Part shown: piece after piece, positions 1 through 8,632 of the stretch
How the letters are laid out: each line of letters opens with the position of its first letter
Numbering within the stretch: position 1 is the stretch's first letter
Source: Halohasta litchfieldiae
GTDB lineage: Archaea; Halobacteriota; Halobacteria; Halobacteriales; Haloferacaceae
Assembly: GCF_002788215.1 (NCBI RefSeq)
Contig: NZ_CP024845.1
Location: 744,001-808,000 of the forward strand
Reading direction: 5' to 3'
Length of the DNA: 64,000 nt
Made by a program: the position numbers and the translations under genes
The notes under the pieces: generated by a model
Seen by the model: the letters and a program-made list of their open reading frames with translations, nothing else
Told to the model about the DNA's origin: nothing
Databases searched by the model: none

Positions 1-398
1 GTGACCGAGTCGACAACCGTCTCACTGTCGGTCTGGACGACACGAAGCTCGTAGGTTCGCTCGTCTCCGTCGTTCCACGGCGGCGGAAGCTCATTTTTAT
101 ATGTCGGTTCGGGACCGAGTCGACCGCCCGAGGAGATCCGCTTGTTCGATCCGTTCGTCCGCTCGTAGGCCTCGATTTGGTAGCTGCCAGTGCGGTTGGG
201 GAGCCGGTAGTCGAGTTCATATCTAGCTCCGTCGATATCGTTGATATCGTACACCGAGACGTTTTCGATCACGGCCCCGGTCGTCGGCTCACCGATTGTC
301 GTTTCGTACTCCGCAGTCGCCAGACAGCCGCCGCCGGCCAGACTCACACCGACGAGCAGAGCCAGTAGTAACCGCCGGTTGGAATGAGGAACGGTCAT
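1..398 (-). CDS. Putative secreted lipoprotein (partial, 3' end outside window)
   Basis: The reading frame starts at an ATG at 398 and runs off the left edge, so only the first ~132 residues are visible. The N-terminus has basic residues (SNRR), a hydrophobic stretch and a lipobox-like Gly-Gly-Cys, which fits export and lipid anchoring on the outer face of the membrane. The mature part is polar, with short beta-rich segments and no enzyme motif I recognise. It sits 4 bases upstream of the prenyltransferase-like gene on the same strand order (that gene is transcribed first), so the two may be cotranscribed. Function unknown. Confidence 0.7.
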   Translation of the reverse strand, partial: MTVPHSNRRLLLALLVGVSLAGGGCLATAEYETTIGEPTTGAVIENVSVYDINDIDGARYELDYRLPNRTGSYQIEAYERTNGSNKRISSGGRLGPEPTYKNELPPPWNDGDERTYELRVVQTDSETVVDSV

Positions 399-402
399 TG
401 TC

Positions 403-1008
403 TCAGGCTCCGAACCGCCGCTGTCTGTCCTCGTAGTCGAGCAACGCCCGGAGATAGTCACGTTTTCTGAAATCCCGCCAGTTGACGTCGGTAAAGTAGA
501 GTTCGGAGTACACCGATTGCCAGATCATAAAATCCGACAGCCGTTCGGCCCCGGTTTTGATAACCAGATCCGGCTCCTCCCGGAACACGAGCCGGTTGTC
601 GATCTGTTCGGCCTCGATTTCGTCGGGCGAGAGGTCGCCCGCGTCGACGGCCTCTGCGAGCTGTCGGACGGTTTCGGTGAACTCCCGTTTCCCGCCAAGC
701 CCAATCGAAATCTGGATTGGCTCCTCGGCCTGCTCGGTGTCGTCGGGACCTCTGACGGCCATCGGTCGAGGGACCGATAGCTCCGCAAGCTCCCGGCGGA
801 GCGTCGGGATCACTGCCTCGTCGAGCACGCTAACCGAGACGGTGATTCGCTCGGCACCGTATTCGACGGCCCACTCGAAAAACGCGGCCAGCGTCTCGTA
901 GGCTCCCTGTTCGAGGAGGTCTCGCTCGGTGATGACGACCGCAACGTGGCGTGGGGGGTCTTCGGACTGTCGACGGAGCCGGACGGCGAGATAAGTGTCG
1001 TACAGCAC
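403..1008 (-). CDS. Cis-prenyltransferase (UppS) family protein, divergent
   Basis: The product aligns by eye with undecaprenyl diphosphate synthases: a His-Val-Ala-Val-Val segment near the N-terminus, a GLGGKREF segment, PDLVIKTGAERLSDFMIWQ and the YSELYFTDVNWRDF stretch, ending in RRFG. The family joins isoprenyl units in cis to make dolichol-type lipid carriers. The segment that normally reads MDGNGRW, with the catalytic Asp, reads ITERDLLEQ here, so the usual catalytic residue appears to be missing. A longer frame to 1152 exists, but its first 48 residues look non-coding; I chose the GTG at 1008 because family similarity begins there (LYDTYLAVR), giving 201 residues. It is divergent from a DUF92 gene. 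It could be a non-catalytic partner subunit. Confidence 0.8.
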   Translation of the reverse strand: MLYDTYLAVRLRRQSEDPPRHVAVVITERDLLEQGAYETLAAFFEWAVEYGAERITVSVSVLDEAVIPTLRRELAELSVPRPMAVRGPDDTEQAEEPIQISIGLGGKREFTETVRQLAEAVDAGDLSPDEIEAEQIDNRLVFREEPDLVIKTGAERLSDFMIWQSVYSELYFTDVNWRDFRKRDYLRALLDYEDRQRRFGA

Positions 1009-1191
1009 TACCGGACACTCTGCCCGGAGCGGTAAAAACTCGCTGTCAGCGACATTCGGTCTGTTGGAGACGGTTCCCGCTCGACTGCCACCCGGTGGGC
1101 GGTCGAGACGGGAACATCCGACAACAACCAGTATCAGACGGCGTTTCGGCATGTCGGGACCGTTAAGTGTGTCTCGGGGATACGGCGTTGT

Positions 1192-2505
1192 GTGACAGAT
1201 GGGTTCCGACGCGCCGGTGGATTCGCCGCTGTCGCCAGCCTCGCGCTGGCGGCTCCAGCGCTCGGCCCGTCGACGGCAATCCCCTTCGCAGTGATCGCTC
1301 TCGTTGCGGCCGTCGGCATCACCGACGGCCCGCTATTCGACCTGTTTGCTCGCCCCGGTGACTGGGAGGACGGTCGACTCAACGGGCTGGCTGGCTTTTC
1401 GCTTGCCGCGGCGGCCCTCGCCCTGTTGGCGACCGTTCCCCAAACTCCACTGCCAGTCGGTATCTTCGTCGGGACGCTATTCATACTCGGCTTCGGAAAC
1501 CTCGGGATGGAGGCCGTCCGGACACAAACCAGCGAGCCGTTTTTAACAGTCGCTGGTTTCGTCGCCACTGGCTTTCTGGCCGGGATCGGTGGCCAGTATC
1601 TGGTCGACCTCCAGCAGGCCACACCGGTCGCGTGGTCGTTGATCACGTTTCTGGCTATCGTCGGCGCGCTGATCGCCGCCCTGCTCCGGGAACTCCTCTA
1701 CGAGCGGGACGACCCGCTGGTGTTGCTCTCGGTGGGGCTCGTACTGTGGCTGTTCGCCGAACTCGTCGGGACGATGCCGCCGGTCGAACTCGTCGCCGCC
1801 CTCGTAGTCACGGTCGTCCTCGGGGCTATCTCCTACGGGTTGGGCACCGCGTCGGTCTCAGGAATGCTCACTGGCGTCCTGCTCGGCGTGCTGATGATCG
1901 TTCTCGGCGGCTTCGGCTGGTTCGCCGTGTTGATTGCGTTTTTCGGTATCGGTGGGCTCTCCTCGAAGTTCCGCTACGGCGACAAGGAACAGCGCGGCGT
2001 CGCCGAGGACAACGATGGAGCCCGCGGCACTGGCAACGTGTTGGCGAACGCGGCGGTCGCGCTCGTCGCCGTATTAGGATTCGCCATCGTCGACGGAACC
2101 GGCCCGCTGGCGGTGGCCTTTTTATTCGCCTTCAGCGGCTCGGTGGCGACAGCGCTCGGCGATACACTCTCCAGTGAGATCGGCGGGCTGTTCGACTGCC
2201 CGCGGCTCATCACGACGCTCAAACGCGTCGAGCCCGGCACCGACGGCGCGATCACGTGGCAGGGCGAACTGGCTGGCCTCGCCGGAACCGGTCTCACCGG
2301 CCTGCTGTCGATGGTCGTCCTTCCGCTGGGGGCGATGTGGCCCGCCGCTGGCATCGTCGCGTTCGGCGGCTTCGTCGGGATGACCGTCGACAGCCTGCTG
2401 GGGGCAACCCTCGAAGGCGGCCGACTCGGCAACCAATGGGTCAACTTCCTCGCAACACTCAGCGGCGGGCTGTCGAGCGCCGGACTGGCCATCTGGCTCC
2501 TTTGA
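1192..2505 (+). CDS. DUF92 family integral membrane protein (VTE5/VTE6-like)
   Basis: A 437-residue hydrophobic protein with roughly 10-12 predicted membrane spans. The C-terminal half has the family hallmark: GIGGLSSKFRYGDKEQRGVAEDNDGARGTGNVLANA, then SGSVATALGDTLSSEIG and GTDGAITWQGELAG. DUF92 (PF01940) includes plant VTE5/VTE6, which phosphorylate phytol or phytyl phosphate, so a role in polyprenol or prenyl phosphate handling is a reasonable inference; the archaeal substrate is not known to me. It starts at a GTG with no longer credible start, is divergent from the prenyltransferase-like gene, and its stop is followed one base later by the acetyltransferase start, indicating one operon. 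Confidence 0.85.
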   Translation: MTDGFRRAGGFAAVASLALAAPALGPSTAIPFAVIALVAAVGITDGPLFDLFARPGDWEDGRLNGLAGFSLAAAALALLATVPQTPLPVGIFVGTLFILGFGNLGMEAVRTQTSEPFLTVAGFVATGFLAGIGGQYLVDLQQATPVAWSLITFLAIVGALIAALLRELLYERDDPLVLLSVGLVLWLFAELVGTMPPVELVAALVVTVVLGAISYGLGTASVSGMLTGVLLGVLMIVLGGFGWFAVLIAFFGIGGLSSKFRYGDKEQRGVAEDNDGARGTGNVLANAAVALVAVLGFAIVDGTGPLAVAFLFAFSGSVATALGDTLSSEIGGLFDCPRLITTLKRVEPGTDGAITWQGELAGLAGTGLTGLLSMVVLPLGAMWPAAGIVAFGGFVGMTVDSLLGATLEGGRLGNQWVNFLATLSGGLSSAGLAIWLL

Positions 2506-2506
2506 G

Positions 2507-2980
2507 ATGACACCCCAGCCACCCATCCGACCTGCTCGCTCGGACGACGGGGCTGTACTCCAACAACTCCAGTCGCTCCTCTCGGAGCCGAGTCCCGGAC
2601 TGCTGTCGACCGCCCTCGCCGAACGGTCGACTGCTTCCATTGGGTCAGCGAGCGCGCTCCAAACGTCGACGCTGCTTATAAGTCCAGACAGCACCGACCA
2701 GCCGGTCGGCTATCTGCTCGCAGTCGGCGGCGAGTCGACACATATCGCTGAACTCGCGGTCGACCCCGACCATCGCCGAGAAAATCGGGCGACGGCTCTT
2801 TTACAGGAGATCTGTACGAACGCGACGGAGCCGGTGACGGTTCACGTTGCAGCGGACAACGAACCCGCGCTATCGCTCTACCGGCGGGTTGGGTTCGTCG
2901 AGCAGGGTCGCTCGTCGGAGCTATTCGAGCGTAGTGACGGACTAACGCTGGTGTATGATCCGTCTACGAAAGTAGACTGA
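2507..2980 (+). CDS. GNAT family N-acetyltransferase
   Basis: A 157-residue protein with the GNAT fold pattern: an opening IRPARSDDGAVLQQL, the core strand AELAVDPDHRRENRATALLQEI that binds the acetyl-CoA pyrophosphate, and the C-terminal NEPALSLYRRVGFVEQGR motif. The usual Arg-x-x-Gly-x-Gly/Ala loop reads RRENRA here, so one conserved glycine is replaced. The substrate (protein N-terminus or small amine) cannot be read. It follows the DUF92 gene with a one-base gap, which suggests translational coupling, and converges on dnaG. Confidence 0.85.
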   Translation: MTPQPPIRPARSDDGAVLQQLQSLLSEPSPGLLSTALAERSTASIGSASALQTSTLLISPDSTDQPVGYLLAVGGESTHIAELAVDPDHRRENRATALLQEICTNATEPVTVHVAADNEPALSLYRRVGFVEQGRSSELFERSDGLTLVYDPSTKVD

Positions 2981-2989
2981 GGCTACCGA

Positions 2990-4447
2990 TCAGACTTCGA
3001 CATCGAGTTCGGCCGTCCGGAGCTGTTCGGCCGTAAGCACGCGTGTATCGACCGGCTGTTTGACGAACTCGCCGGTCGACCGAGCGACGATGTGGTCGAG
3101 ATCGCGTTGGGTGGCGATATCCAGCATCTGTTGGGTGAGTTCGCCGTCGAACACGAGGGCGAACACGTCGTCGCTGGTTTCGAGCGCTGAGACCAGTTCC
3201 TCGAGGTCGACTTCTGTGAGTAGCTCGAACGATTCCGAGAGGAGCCGGGCGGTCCCAGTTCCCTCGTCGATGACCTCACGCACGTGACTTTGTAGCGTCG
3301 CGGGTGTCTCCGTCTCGGCTTCGGTCGGAGACTCGTGGGCTACCGCCTCGCCATCCGGCGTCTCGTCGGCTGTCGGTGTGTCGACTGTCGGCTCCGAATC
3401 AGCGCCCGTCGACTCCGGATCGGTTGTCGAAGCTGGATCGACCGGCTCCGTTGACCGTTCGGTGGTTTCAGTCGAACTCGTCGGGATCACTTCGACCTCG
3501 GTGGGTGACTCCGAATCGGCGTCCGTCGACGTGGTCGTCTCAGTCGCGGCACTCTGCTGATTCTCGGTGTCGGTTTCGGATGGGGCGGTATTGGTGTCCC
3601 CGGTCTCGACGAGGCCAGCGATGGTTTCCCGGATGTTTTGGACGTCCCCGAGGCGGTCGGCGGCGATCTTCTCGCGGAGCAGCGAGTGGACCTCCTCGCG
3701 GGAGAGGTCTTCGACCGATTGGTCCGCCGGCGCGAAGACGACGTAGTCGACGTCGCCGACCTGCAGCAGCTCTCGGAGGATGAGTTCGCCGCCCCGGTCG
3801 CCGTCGACGAAGACGGTGACTGTCTTCTCGGCGGTCAGCGAGGCCACGGCGTCGGGGACGTTCGTCCCCTCGACGCCGATTGCGTTCTTGATGCCGTGTT
3901 TCAACAGCTGGAGGACGTCGGCCCGCCCCTCGACAATGATGATCGCATCCGAGGAGGTGACGCTGGGTCCGGCCGGGAGACCGGCGTACTCGGCGATCTC
4001 GTCGACCTGGGCCGACTCCCGAACGTCGGTCAGTAGCTCCTCGCTGGAGATCGCGGTCTCGTCGAAGGCGGTCGCGAGGAGCTCCTTGGCTCGGTCGACG
4101 ACCTCGCGTCGTTTGGCGGCCCGAACGTCTTCGATAGAGGTGACTTCGATGGTGGCTCGACATGGGCCGACGCGTTCGATTGTCTCCAAGGATGCGCCGA
4201 GGACTGCCGTTTCGGCCTTGTCGAGACTCGTCGCAATCGTGAGCTCGCCGAACGACTGGCCGTTTTCCGAACTAATCTCGACATCGATGCGACCGACTTT
4301 CGAAGACTGCTGGAGGTCTCTGAGATCCAACTCGTCGCCCAACAGGCCTTCAGTTTGGCCGAAGACCGCGCCGACGACGTCGCTCCGCTCGACGACGCCC
4401 TCGGCGGCGATCCGGGCGTGAATAAGGTATTTTGCTGTATCGTCCAT
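2990..4447 (-). CDS. dnaG: Archaeal DnaG-like primase
   Basis: This 485-residue protein matches archaeal DnaG, which has RNA primase activity in vitro and is also a stable subunit of the archaeal RNA exosome. The TOPRIM domain is visible: IIIVEGRADVLQLLKHG around residues 170-187, with the catalytic Glu, and VFVDGDRGGELI about 40 residues later with the Asp-x-Asp metal site. A long acidic, Thr/Ser/Glu-rich linker of about 110 residues separates this from the C-terminal domain, as is common in haloarchaeal versions. The frame is open upstream to 4558, but family similarity (MDDTAKYLIHARIAAEGVVERSDVVG) begins at the ATG at 4447. Confidence 0.95.
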   Translation of the reverse strand: MDDTAKYLIHARIAAEGVVERSDVVGAVFGQTEGLLGDELDLRDLQQSSKVGRIDVEISSENGQSFGELTIATSLDKAETAVLGASLETIERVGPCRATIEVTSIEDVRAAKRREVVDRAKELLATAFDETAISSEELLTDVRESAQVDEIAEYAGLPAGPSVTSSDAIIIVEGRADVLQLLKHGIKNAIGVEGTNVPDAVASLTAEKTVTVFVDGDRGGELILRELLQVGDVDYVVFAPADQSVEDLSREEVHSLLREKIAADRLGDVQNIRETIAGLVETGDTNTAPSETDTENQQSAATETTTSTDADSESPTEVEVIPTSSTETTERSTEPVDPASTTDPESTGADSEPTVDTPTADETPDGEAVAHESPTEAETETPATLQSHVREVIDEGTGTARLLSESFELLTEVDLEELVSALETSDDVFALVFDGELTQQMLDIATQRDLDHIVARSTGEFVKQPVDTRVLTAEQLRTAELDVEV

Positions 4448-4586
4448 GGTGTGTTCCCTTTGGGGAAATGATGGTGATGACTCTGAATCCGCAACTGCTC
4501 TAACACTCTTTATAAAGACTGTGGTCCCAAATAGCTGTCGTCCACTCGAAAACGACACAATCAGTCACGGTAGCGTCATCGAGCCG

Positions 4587-5327
4587 TTATTTATCGATTT
4601 TTCCAGCGAGCCAGTCGCTGGCCGTCCGAAGTGAGACCAGCGGTTCGGGTGGGGCGTCGTACTCGAAGATAATCCACTCCACGTCGGCGTCGGCAGCTGC
4701 ATCCAGACAGCCATCGAGATCCACGTCTCCCGTCCCGAGGTCGACGGCCAATCCACCACCGGGGGCGGTCGAATCCAGTCGCATATCCTTGAGATGGATC
4801 GCCGTCAGTCGGTCGGCATACCGATCAATGAGTCCGACCGGATCGGCGTCGGCGGCCGCCGCCCACCCCACATCCAGTTCCAGCCCGACGCCGGTTTCGT
4901 CGAGCAACACGTCCAAGGCGAACGTGTCGTCGACCATCTCGAACTCCGCGTCGTGGTTGTGATAGGCCAGCTCAAACCCTGCCGCATCGAGGTCTGCGGC
5001 AACGCTGTCAATCGCTGCTGCCGCGCCGCGAATTGTTCCGGTCTGGAGCCGCTCTCGGTCGAGATATGGAATCACGACCGTCTCGACACCGAGCTCGCGG
5101 TAGGGTTCGACCGCGCTCTCGACGCCGGCTTCGAGCGTCGACAGTGGAATGTGGGCGCTCGGCGCACTGAGGCCCAACTGATTAAGCGTCGACCGAATCG
5201 CCACCGGATCAATCCCCAGCCCCGCGAACTCGACGCCGTCGAATCCGGCGTCGGCAACCGCCTCGAGCTGGGCTGTCACCGACAGTGATGAGGCTTCCAT
5301 CGTGTACAGTTGGACAGCAGTTTTCAT
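4587..5327 (-). CDS. Sugar phosphate isomerase/epimerase (xylose isomerase-like TIM barrel)
   Basis: The 246-residue product has the AP endonuclease family 2 / xylose isomerase-like barrel pattern (PF01261): the start KTAVQLYTM, DAGFDGVEFAG, the YHNHDAEF segment with a metal-binding His, LELDVGWAAAA, AIHLKDM and the final IIFEYD. These His, Glu and Asp residues usually hold a divalent metal. The physiological sugar cannot be read; inosose- or hydroxypyruvate-type isomerases are possible. It stands alone between dnaG and the DUF3311/symporter pair, on the opposite strand from the latter. Confidence 0.85.
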   Translation of the reverse strand: MKTAVQLYTMEASSLSVTAQLEAVADAGFDGVEFAGLGIDPVAIRSTLNQLGLSAPSAHIPLSTLEAGVESAVEPYRELGVETVVIPYLDRERLQTGTIRGAAAAIDSVAADLDAAGFELAYHNHDAEFEMVDDTFALDVLLDETGVGLELDVGWAAAADADPVGLIDRYADRLTAIHLKDMRLDSTAPGGGLAVDLGTGDVDLDGCLDAAADADVEWIIFEYDAPPEPLVSLRTASDWLAGKIDK

Positions 5328-5428
5328 GGCTGAGCGTTTGCACCGAAGCAGATTATAGCTCGTGACTGATCGGATACCATGACTCTCTCCCGATACGACA
5401 CTCTCAGCCGGGAGTGTCGACGCGAATT

Positions 5429-5451
5429 ATTGAAGAACTTATTTCTTCAAT
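5429..5451. promoter_or_regulatory. Inverted repeat upstream of symporter operon (candidate operator)
   Basis: A perfect 9-base inverted repeat, ATTGAAGAA-N5-TTCTTCAAT, lies about 58 bases before the DUF3311 start. A TATA-like TAATATTTA follows at about 5473-5481, near 28 bases from the ATG, so the repeat sits just upstream of the core promoter. That position suits a dimeric regulator. It could instead be a structured end of an unseen transcript, though no gene ends nearby on the + strand. Confidence 0.5.
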
Positions 5452-5508
5452 GGGCTGTTCTGAGGGTAGTTAGTAATATTTAGGTGCGTCTGTCGACTAC
5501 CAACGCTA

Positions 5509-5724
5509 ATGACAGTCCGTCTTCGAACCCTGCTGTGGGTGGTGACGTTCACCGTGCTGGTCGTCTTTTCGGTCCCGTGGTTCCTCTGGGGTGACTCACG
5601 GACGGCCGCCGGTCTCCCACTCTGGCTGTGGTGGCATATCGGCTGGATGGGGCTCGCAAGCACCGTTTTCTACCTGTTCACACGTACGGATTGGGATCGA
5701 TATATGGGGGTGAGCGATGTCTGA
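5509..5724 (+). CDS. DUF3311 small membrane protein
   Basis: A 71-residue protein with two membrane spans (about residues 5-25 and 38-58) and the DUF3311 pattern VPWF ... GLPLWLWWHIGW. DUF3311 proteins are typically encoded just before a sodium:solute symporter and are thought to be accessory subunits. Here the end overlaps the symporter start by 8 bases, so the two are translationally coupled. Confidence 0.85.
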   Translation: MTVRLRTLLWVVTFTVLVVFSVPWFLWGDSRTAAGLPLWLWWHIGWMGLASTVFYLFTRTDWDRYMGVSDV

Positions 5725-7240
5725 ACTGCCGCTCCAACTCGGGGAACTGCCGCTCCAACTCGGTATCGTCGTCGGCTATTTGCTACTCGCCCTAGTGATC
5801 GGGCTCGTCGCCTATCGTGTGTCGACCAACGTCGCCGAGGATTACTATCTCGCCAATCGGTCGATTGGGACGCTGGTGCTGCTGTTTACGACGTTTGCCA
5901 CGCTGCTGTCGGCCTTTACGTTCTTCGGCGGGCCGAACCTCGCCTACGCCCAAGGCCCCGAATGGATTCTCGTCATGGGCGTGATGGATGGGGTGTTGTT
6001 CGCCATCCTGTGGTATCTCATCGGCTACAAGCAGTGGCTCATCGGTCAACAAGAGGGGTACGTCACGCTCTCGGAGATGTTGGGTGATCGGTTCGGGTCG
6101 ACGCGACTTCGCGGCCTCGTGGCTGGCATCAGCCTGTTTTGGCTGTTCCCGTACGTCATGCTCCAGCAGATGGGCGCTGGCGAAGCGATTACCGGCCTGA
6201 CTCGTGGGGCGGTCCCATACTGGGCCGGTGCGGCGCTTATTACGGCGTTTATGATCCTTTATGTCGTGATCGCGGGGATGCGTGGCGTCGCGTGGACCGA
6301 CACGATTCAGGGGCTGTTCATGCTCTCGGTGATATGGATCGCCGTCGCGTGGGTCCTGTCAGCGGTCGGTGGAGCAACCGAGGCGACTGCGGCCCTGCAG
6401 TCGACTAACCCCGAATTTCTCAGCCTCGGGAGCAGCTTCTACACGCCAGCGTACATCATCTCGACGGCGGTCGTGATCGCCTTCGGCGTCACGATGTTCC
6501 CCCAGATCAATCAGCGCTTTTTCGTCGCCGGCTCCGACCGCGTCCTCAAACGCTCGTTCGTGCTCTGGCCGGTGTTGGTCCTCCTGTTGTTCGTCCCGGC
6601 GTTCCTGCTGGGCACGTGGGCGGCTGGCCTCGGCATCACGGTTCCCGAGGGGTCGAATGTCCTCCCAGTTCTACTCGCTGAGTATACGCCAGTGTGGTTC
6701 GCCGCGCTCGTGATCGCCGGCGCGCTGGCGGCGATGATGTCGTCGTCGGATTCGATGCTGCTGTCCGGCTCGTCGTACTTCATTCGGGATCTCTACCGAC
6801 CCTTTATTGACCCGACGCTGGGCGAGACCCGAGAGGCGTGGCTCGCCCGCATCGGCGTGGCCGTGTTTGCGACAGCGACCTTCGTCGCCAGTCTGAGTCG
6901 ACCCGGCACCCTCATCGAGGTCGGTAACACCGCCTTCGGTGGGTTTGCTCAGTTGACGCTTCCGGTGATGGTCGCACTCTACTGGCGCGGGACGACCCGC
7001 AACGGGATGCTCGCTGGCATCGCAGGGAGTCAACTGCTGTACCTCACACACGTCTTCATCCCCCCGGTGACCGTCGACCTCGCGGGCAGGACGATTCCAC
7101 TGTTCGCTAGAAGCTACGGCGGGTGGGATGTCGCACTCGCCGGGATGGCTCTCGGCGCGCTGCTCACTGTCGGTGTCTCGCTGCTGACGACACCAGCGGA
7201 CGAGGAAGACGACAGTCGGTTGATTGTCGGTGCCGATTAG
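5717..7240 (+). CDS. Sodium:solute symporter (SSS family)
   Basis: A 507-residue integral membrane protein with about 13 predicted spans and the SSS family (PF00474) fold: SIGTLVLLFTTFATLLSAFTFFGGPNLAYAQG, the GMRGVAWTDTIQGL loop, FPQINQRFFVAGS, and ALAAMMSSSDSMLLSGSSYFIRDLY, which carries residues around the sodium site. It should couple sodium entry to uptake of a small solute such as a carboxylate, amino acid or vitamin. The preceding DUF3311 gene is a usual partner. The first residues contain a duplicated ELPLQLG, encoded by a tandem repeat of 21 bases. A structured repeat follows its stop codon. Confidence 0.92.
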   Translation: MSELPLQLGELPLQLGIVVGYLLLALVIGLVAYRVSTNVAEDYYLANRSIGTLVLLFTTFATLLSAFTFFGGPNLAYAQGPEWILVMGVMDGVLFAILWYLIGYKQWLIGQQEGYVTLSEMLGDRFGSTRLRGLVAGISLFWLFPYVMLQQMGAGEAITGLTRGAVPYWAGAALITAFMILYVVIAGMRGVAWTDTIQGLFMLSVIWIAVAWVLSAVGGATEATAALQSTNPEFLSLGSSFYTPAYIISTAVVIAFGVTMFPQINQRFFVAGSDRVLKRSFVLWPVLVLLLFVPAFLLGTWAAGLGITVPEGSNVLPVLLAEYTPVWFAALVIAGALAAMMSSSDSMLLSGSSYFIRDLYRPFIDPTLGETREAWLARIGVAVFATATFVASLSRPGTLIEVGNTAFGGFAQLTLPVMVALYWRGTTRNGMLAGIAGSQLLYLTHVFIPPVTVDLAGRTIPLFARSYGGWDVALAGMALGALLTVGVSLLTTPADEEDDSRLIVGAD

Positions 7241-7276
7241 GGACCGCCTACTGACCGATCAACCCAACTGATTGCC

Positions 7277-7297
7277 CTCACAGACACTCACTGTGAG
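7277..7297. promoter_or_regulatory. Inverted repeat between symporter and protease genes
   Basis: CTCACAG-N7-CTGTGAG lies 37 bases after the symporter stop and about 50 bases before the protease start. Either a stem that ends the symporter transcript or an operator for the protease is possible; no T-run follows the stem. Confidence 0.35.
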
Positions 7298-7347
7298 AGC
7301 CAATCACAGCTATGTGAAACGTAGCTGAATGTATGTGCAACTACCTG

Positions 7348-8571
7348 ATGATGAACCGACGAAATTTCTTACGGGCATGTACGGTAAGTGGGCTTCTCCC
7401 GGGCGGCGTTGCTGCGTCTATCCATGGCGCGAGTGCACATCAAGCGGATGGAACAGCGACCACTGGCTCCGAGTCAGCCACTGTTCCGGTCGAACGCGGT
7501 CGACGCGTTGTGAACCAAGCACAGTATGACGACGGAACCATCCCCGACACACCACCGTCGTACAACTCCGAGACGGTCGCAGTCGACTCCCAAACTGTCG
7601 ACGAAATCACGGCGGGCCGGGAGCTGTCGGCCGAACTGCTCGGCCGACTCAATGAACTCGCCGGCACGCAACTGGATTTTGATTCCAGCACCCACACTGT
7701 GAGCGTGAGCAGACAGTCCACCGCTGACGGACTCCGGCTGTTCGTCGACTGTCCACCCGGAACCAACACCGGCCGGATCGATTCCACCGTCGAGCGAATT
7801 ATTGATCAGCTTGGCTCCGAGTCTCTCGAATCTCGACTTCCCGACCACGTCGAAACAGTCGACATACAGGTTCGGAACCGCCCGACAGAACGTCTCGAAG
7901 TCGACTGCCAGCGCAGCTTCGGCCGGTTTGCGGATGCCAAATACCGAACCAACGGGATCGCAATGGGAGCCGCAGCCAGAAGCGAAACGGTCGGGAAAAT
8001 CGCCTCAACGGGGTTCCGTGGACTCCGCAACGGTCGGGGGGTCATCGTGACAACTGCGCATACATTTGAGACCAACAAAGACCAACCTCCCGCAGAGCTC
8101 CGTGGTGCCGAACTGTATCAGTCCAGACGACCCCATTCTGTCGGGCGGTGTCACGCAATCGACGGGCGCGTCGACGCCGCGGCGGTCGCCGTCGACACCG
8201 ACAGCTACCCCAGCCGGTATCTCGCCGCCCCCGGCGGCAACAGCTACAATGACGAGCCGATTGTGGGCACCGCAAGCTGGTCGGTCCTCGAAGCCTACCA
8301 CGCCGAAGGACGACCGATCTACAAACAGGGCGCGGTCTCCGGCCGCTGTGAGGGCCGGATCACCGAACTCAGTGAGTCAGACAGCGGCTATCGGGAGCTG
8401 GGCGTCGACATCCACAGCGCGGGCGGCGACTCCGGCGGTCCCTACTTCATTTCGACCGACGAGGGACTGCTCGTCGCAGGAATCCATAAGGGCGTTCGGT
8501 CTGTCGGCAGCCAACGACGGGCAGTGTTCGTCGGCTCGATTCTCGACAGCCTTGGAATCAGTTTCTACTGA
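7348..8571 (+). CDS. Secreted Tat-dependent trypsin-like serine protease
   Basis: The N-terminus MMNRRNFLRACTVSG is a twin-arginine signal, followed by a hydrophobic stretch and an Ala-Ser-Ala-His cleavage region, so the folded protein is probably exported. The C-terminal ~190 residues resemble chymotrypsin-fold proteases: VIVTTAHTFE holds the candidate catalytic His, DAAAVAVD the candidate Asp, and GGDSGGPYFI is the classic Ser motif. Residues 40-200 form an unassigned propeptide-like region. ATGs at 7333, 7348 and 7351 are all in frame; I prefer the second because it puts the Arg pair a few residues from the start. Extracellular peptide supply would fit the peptidases and CstA in the window. 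Confidence 0.82.
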   Translation: MMNRRNFLRACTVSGLLPGGVAASIHGASAHQADGTATTGSESATVPVERGRRVVNQAQYDDGTIPDTPPSYNSETVAVDSQTVDEITAGRELSAELLGRLNELAGTQLDFDSSTHTVSVSRQSTADGLRLFVDCPPGTNTGRIDSTVERIIDQLGSESLESRLPDHVETVDIQVRNRPTERLEVDCQRSFGRFADAKYRTNGIAMGAAARSETVGKIASTGFRGLRNGRGVIVTTAHTFETNKDQPPAELRGAELYQSRRPHSVGRCHAIDGRVDAAAVAVDTDSYPSRYLAAPGGNSYNDEPIVGTASWSVLEAYHAEGRPIYKQGAVSGRCEGRITELSESDSGYRELGVDIHSAGGDSGGPYFISTDEGLLVAGIHKGVRSVGSQRRAVFVGSILDSLGISFY

Positions 8572-8632
8572 TCCCACTCAACAGAAGCCCGCTCGGTCGA
8601 CGACTGGAAAGACGACCTCTGACCCGACAGCA

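Noticed and set aside
1009-1152. N-terminal extension of the prenyltransferase-like gene
   Set aside because: The extra 48 residues match no family member and would overlap the promoter of the gene.
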